NCBI GenBank assembly: GCA_964354445.1
Contig: CAYGZT010000038.1
Coordinates: 1-23,137, forward strand
Source: CAYGZT01 sp964354445
GTDB lineage: Bacteria; Patescibacteriota; Minisyncoccia; UBA6257; JAGOQP01
Length of the DNA stretch: 23,137 nucleotides
Direction: 5' to 3'
Part shown: piece by piece, positions 21,789-23,137 of the stretch
Layout: every line of letters starts with the position of its first letter
Numbering within the stretch: the stretch's first letter is position 1
The notes under the pieces: model-generated
What the model was told of the DNA's origin: nothing
Seen by the model: the letters and a program-made list of their open reading frames with translations, nothing else
Databases searched by the model: none
Translations under genes and position numbers: made by a program

Positions 21789-21812
21789 CAGAGCACCCGC
21801 AGAGCCTATAGA
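21785..21812 (+). promoter_or_regulatory. Promoter of tRNA-Val, overlapping the DedA-gene stop
   Basis: TTGACA (21785-21790, includes the stop TGA), a 16-bp spacer and TATAGA (21807-21812). RNA would pass through repeat copy B and reach tRNA-Val about 135 bp on. The arrangement mirrors the one after ftsH. Confidence 0.5.
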
Positions 21813-21823
21813 GTTACTGGAAG

Positions 21824-21893
21824 GTTTGTCTGCGCGCTTAGCTCCCGCCGCCGCTAAGCTATGGCGGGCAGGCAGCGGCAGAGAGTCTTGTTT
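21824..21893 (+). repeat. GC-rich repeat copy B
   Basis: The shorter relative of 20845-20958, without the roughly 40-base hairpin insert. It can fold through CCCGCC / GGCGGG and GCCGCT / AGCGGC. Its end, CAGCGGCAGAGAGTCTTG, aligns with the tRNA-like end of copy A (CAGTGGTAGAGCAGCCGTCTTA), so both copies may derive from one tRNA-containing unit. Confidence 0.5.
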
Positions 21894-21941
21894 ATTCCCG
21901 GTTTGCCCAAAATCTTCCATAGCTTCGGGAACAAACCGCAA

Positions 21942-22040
21942 TCCCACTCAAAGTGGGCGATTAGCTCAGTTGGCTAGAGCGTCTCGTTTACACCGAGAAG
22001 GTCGCAGGTTCAAGTCCTGCATCGCCCACTTTGAGCGGGA
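21942..22040 (+). repeat. Inverted repeat enclosing tRNA-Val
   Basis: CTCAAAGT (21947-21954) pairs with ACTTTGAG (22028-22035), directly continuing the 7-bp acceptor stem. After one A-C mismatch, TCCC (21942-21945) pairs with GGGA (22037-22040). This gives 19 pairs closing the whole tRNA, in a pre-tRNA with no single-stranded ends at the processing sites. Confidence 0.7.
21955..22028 (+). tRNA. tRNA-Val (anticodon UAC)
   Basis: A full cloverleaf of 74 nt. Acceptor GGGCGAT / ATCGCCC; D-stem GCTC / GAGC with loop AGTTGGCTA; anticodon stem TCTCG / CGAGA around loop TTTACAC; variable AGGTC; T-stem GCAGG / CCTGC with loop TTCAAGT; discriminator A. CCA is not encoded. The leader and trailer are complementary and lengthen the acceptor stem. 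Confidence 0.96.
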
Positions 22041-22078
22041 CACCGAGTGGGTCGGGGGTTCGACCCCCTCAGCGCGCA
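22039..22078 (+). pseudogene. tRNA 3'-half remnant
   Basis: ACACCGAG matches the anticodon loop and 3' stem of the tRNA-Val just upstream. It is followed by GGGTC, a T-arm (GGGGG-TTCGACC-CCCTC) and an acceptor-like AGCGCGC plus A. No 5' half with GCGCGCT is present, so it is a remnant or partial duplication. Confidence 0.5.
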
Positions 22079-22172
22079 CAAAAAATTCCAAACAGTTTTC
22101 ATTCGCTTTGTTCCGCAGGAGTCCGGCAAAGAGTTTACAAGAGTCCGGAAAAGTCCGGCAAAGGGAATCGCC

Positions 22173-22209
22173 AGTGTTTATGCAAAAACTCAATTGTCGC
22201 ATAAACACT
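22173..22209. repeat. Stem-loop 1 of the origin-like block
   Basis: Arms AGTGTTTATGC and GCATAAACACT (11 bp, perfect) around a 15-nt loop. It shares CAGTRTTTATGC with stem-loop 2. No T-run follows it, so it is not a standard terminator. Confidence 0.75.
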
Positions 22210-22246
22210 TGATAAAATTAGAATCAACTCATAACATCAAAAAGGT

Positions 22247-22287
22247 CCAGTATTTATGCGCCAACTCACCTAACGCATAAATACTGG
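22247..22287. repeat. Stem-loop 2 of the origin-like block
   Basis: Arms CCAGTATTTATGCG and CGCATAAATACTGG (14 bp, perfect) around a 13-nt loop. It is closely related to stem-loop 1 in arm sequence and size. Confidence 0.8.
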
Positions 22288-22330
22288 GGTTTCCCAATTT
22301 TTGGTGTTCCGACCCCTCTAAAGTGAGATA

Positions 22331-22352
22331 AAATGTTTCATGTGAAACATTT
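22331..22352. promoter_or_regulatory. parS-like site 1
   Basis: TGTTTCATGTGAAACA (22334-22349) matches the bacterial parS consensus TGTTNCACGTGAAACA except for one central base. The arms extend to AAATGTTTCA / TGAAACATTT. The centre is 81 bp from site 2. Confidence 0.75.
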
Positions 22353-22387
22353 GAGTCCGGCAATGTCTGGGGCAGCTTGCCGGACTC
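22353..22387. repeat. Stem-loop 3 made of two motif copies
   Basis: GAGTCCGGCAA (22353-22363) and TTGCCGGACTC (22377-22387) are exact complements with a 13-nt loop. It is built from an inverted pair of the AGTCCGGCAA motif and abuts parS-like site 1. Confidence 0.8.
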
Positions 22388-22402
22388 TTGCCAGACTTCT
22401 TT

Positions 22403-22442
22403 CCGGACTCACGATGTTTCACGTGAAACATCGTGAGTCCGG
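22403..22442. promoter_or_regulatory. parS-like site 2 in a 40-bp perfect palindrome
   Basis: The half CCGGACTCACGATGTTTCAC is followed at once by its reverse complement. The core TGTTTCACGTGAAACA (22415-22430) equals the parS consensus bound by chromosomal ParB proteins, and the outer arms are AGTCCGG motifs. A parS function is strongly suggested. Confidence 0.85.
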
Positions 22443-22496
22443 CAAAGCTCGGGACAATGCCTCTATATAGACAGATGGTGTAGAATTACCTTGTTT

Positions 22497-22958
22497 ATGA
22501 TGGAAACACAAAGAAAAAGCGTTGGATCCACAGGCGAAGAGACTGCATGTGGATATCTCGTGAATAACGGTTATAAAATTCTTGAAAGAAACTACCGCAC
22601 AAAATTTGGAGAAATTGACATAGTGGCAAAATCACCAGATAAAACCTTGGTTTTTGTAGAAGTTAAGACAATGAGCGGCGAAAACAGATATATGGCTGAG
22701 AGTCCGGAAAATTATCCACAGGAGTCCGGCAATGGTGTGGAAAAGTTGGGAAAAGTCCGGCAAGAATATACCCAGAAAGACGATGGGATAATACCAGAGG
22801 ATCAAATGAGTGCCTCAAAAATCAAAAAATTCAGGAGGATTGCCGAATGGTACGCTAACAATTATACGGATCTAAAGAAGAGCGGTTTTCGACTGGATTT
22901 AGTATCCGTCGTTCTCAGAAACTGCAATTCGCAAATAAAACACTATAAAAATATATAG
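22497..22958 (+). CDS. yraN: YraN/UPF0102 nuclease-like protein with an unusual insertion
   Basis: A 153-residue protein of the YraN (UPF0102) family, which has a restriction-endonuclease-like fold. It shows GSTGEETACGYLVNNGYKIL, ERNYRTKFGEIDIVA and LVFVEVKT, so the catalytic-type E, D and ExK residues are kept. The family's exact role is unsettled. Between VEVKTMSGEN (about residue 66) and the late helix SASKIKKFRRIAEWY, this protein has about 30 extra residues that relatives lack in this form. The DNA of that stretch carries three AGTCCGG(C/A)AA motifs and two DnaA-box matches. The start is ATG 22497 or 22500, with TAGAAT at 22481-22486 as a possible -10 and no SD. Confidence 0.85.
   Translation: MMETQRKSVGSTGEETACGYLVNNGYKILERNYRTKFGEIDIVAKSPDKTLVFVEVKTMSGENRYMAESPENYPQESGNGVEKLGKVRQEYTQKDDGIIPEDQMSASKIKKFRRIAEWYANNYTDLKKSGFRLDLVSVVLRNCNSQIKHYKNI
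22712..22720 (+). promoter_or_regulatory. DnaA box, exact consensus
   Basis: TTATCCACA, the strict DnaA-box consensus, inside the yraN insertion between motif copies at 22701 and 22723. Confidence 0.55.
22736..22744 (-). promoter_or_regulatory. DnaA box, relaxed consensus
   Basis: The minus strand reads TTTTCCACA, which fits TTWTNCACA, 16 bp from the exact box. A further 8-of-9 match (minus strand ATATCCACA) is at 22548-22556 near the start of yraN. Confidence 0.45.
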
Positions 22959-22986
22959 ATGTCAATAGGTCTCTCGGTCCAGCGGA

Positions 22987-22995
22987 TGATATACT
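22987..22995 (+). promoter_or_regulatory. Extended -10 promoter for the gene at 23038
   Basis: TGATATACT (TGN plus TATACT) lies 29 bp after the yraN stop. No good -35 is seen. The leader would be about 36 nt. Confidence 0.45.
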
Positions 22996-23037
22996 GCACG
23001 CGAAGTCGAAGTTTTTACAGAAAAAGCAAACAACTGC

Positions 23038-23137
23038 ATGACTGCTGAAAGAGTAGAAGAACTTTTTGAACCACAGCGAAAGAAAGAGGTCCGCGAAGTC
23101 AGATTTTGCTGCCAACGATGCGAACGTCTCTTATACG
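23038..23137 (+). CDS. Start of a cysteine-containing protein, cut by window end
   Basis: An open frame from the ATG at 23038 to the window edge (33 codons). It starts MTAERVEELFEPQRKKEVRE, then FCCQRCERLLY. The Cys-Cys-x-x-Cys suggests half of a zinc-binding knuckle, with the other half beyond the edge. An extended -10 promoter lies upstream. Too little is present to name it; the reading as a gene rests on the open frame and the promoter. Confidence 0.45.
   Translation, partial: MTAERVEELFEPQRKKEVREVRFCCQRCERLLY

Larger units (their letters stand above)
22079..22496. other. Non-coding origin/partition-like block
   Basis: About 420 bp without a credible gene. It holds seven exact or one-base-variant AGTCCGG(C/A)AA motifs plus one weaker copy, three stem-loops and two parS-like sites, and runs into yraN, which continues the same signals. 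The segment 22199-22243 is AT-rich and could be a melting element. No replication gene lies in the window, so the origin role is inferred. Confidence 0.55.
22120..22763. repeat. Dispersed AGTCCGG(C/A)AA motif family
   Basis: Plus-strand copies begin at 22120, 22142, 22152, 22354, 22436, 22701, 22723 and 22754. Minus-strand copies lie at 22377-22386 and 22401-22409, with a one-mismatch copy at 22388-22397. The last three plus copies are inside yraN. I saw no other copy in the rest of the window, though this was by eye. Confidence 0.85.

Noticed and set aside
21071..22078. tRNA 3' ends as attL/attR of an integrated element
   Set aside because: The 3' ends at 21107 and 22028 share only the generally conserved T-arm, not an exact direct repeat, and no integrase gene lies between them.
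21966..22208. Minus-strand open frame over tRNA-Val (AEGVEPPTHS string)
   Set aside because: The same artefact: the sequence is the complement of tRNA-Val and the tRNA remnant, with no start signal or family.
22120..22763. AGTCCGG repeats as a CRISPR array
   Set aside because: Copies are about 10 bp, irregularly spaced, on both strands and partly coding. There are no uniform spacers and no cas genes.

Overview
The window looks like chromosome from a member of the Candidate Phyla Radiation (Patescibacteria, probably the Parcubacteria side). The basis is established family knowledge: single-copy housekeeping genes (gyrA, ftsH, ruvA, holA, rpsT, an S1-type protein, yraN) mixed with small families typical of that group. 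These include tandem VirB2/TrbC-like pilins, a stand-alone elongation-factor beta-barrel, a beta-CASP RNase, a Mur ligase lacking its first domain, and an SPFH membrane protein. Most housekeeping genes lack a Shine-Dalgarno (SD) sequence and sit just downstream of readable sigma70-type promoters. No species can be assigned.

Layout. 1-3164 (minus): beta-CASP RNase, LOG-like protein, EF-Tu domain-II-like protein and a cut amino-acid permease, apparently one transcription unit. 3306-4684 (plus): two orphan genes with strong SDs, each closed by an intrinsic terminator. 4679-6501 (minus): MurE-like ligase and ruvA. 6564-6925 (plus): rpsT. 6911-7831 (minus): holA and tRNA-Leu(UAG). 7883-9705 (plus): a two-gene SPFH membrane cassette with a consensus promoter, SDs and a terminator. 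9731-13893 (minus): a solute-binding protein followed by seven tandem pilin-like genes. 14091-17509 (minus): a metallo-beta-lactamase-fold pseudoenzyme, a small membrane protein and gyrA. 17739-20807 (plus): S1 protein and ftsH. 20804-22080: tRNA-Ile(UAU), a broken tRNA-Val, a DedA-type gene, an intact tRNA-Val(UAC), tRNA remnants and two copies of a GC-rich repeat. 22100-22958: a non-coding block packed with signals, running into yraN. A new gene begins at 23038 and is cut by the window end.

The most unusual region is 22100-22770. It holds two parS-like ParB sites, one an exact TGTTTCACGTGAAACA at the centre of a 40-bp perfect palindrome. It also holds at least ten copies of AGTCCGG(C/A)AA on both strands, three long stem-loops, and DnaA-box matches. 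Three motif copies and two DnaA-box matches lie inside a family-atypical insertion in yraN, and those three copies fall in three different reading frames, so the DNA rather than the protein appears to be conserved. I infer a chromosomal origin/partition region of uncharacterised type. The second unusual feature is a tRNA-Val(UAC) gene apparently broken in its anticodon loop by a 115-bp insert that contains a complete tRNA-Ile with the rare UAU anticodon.
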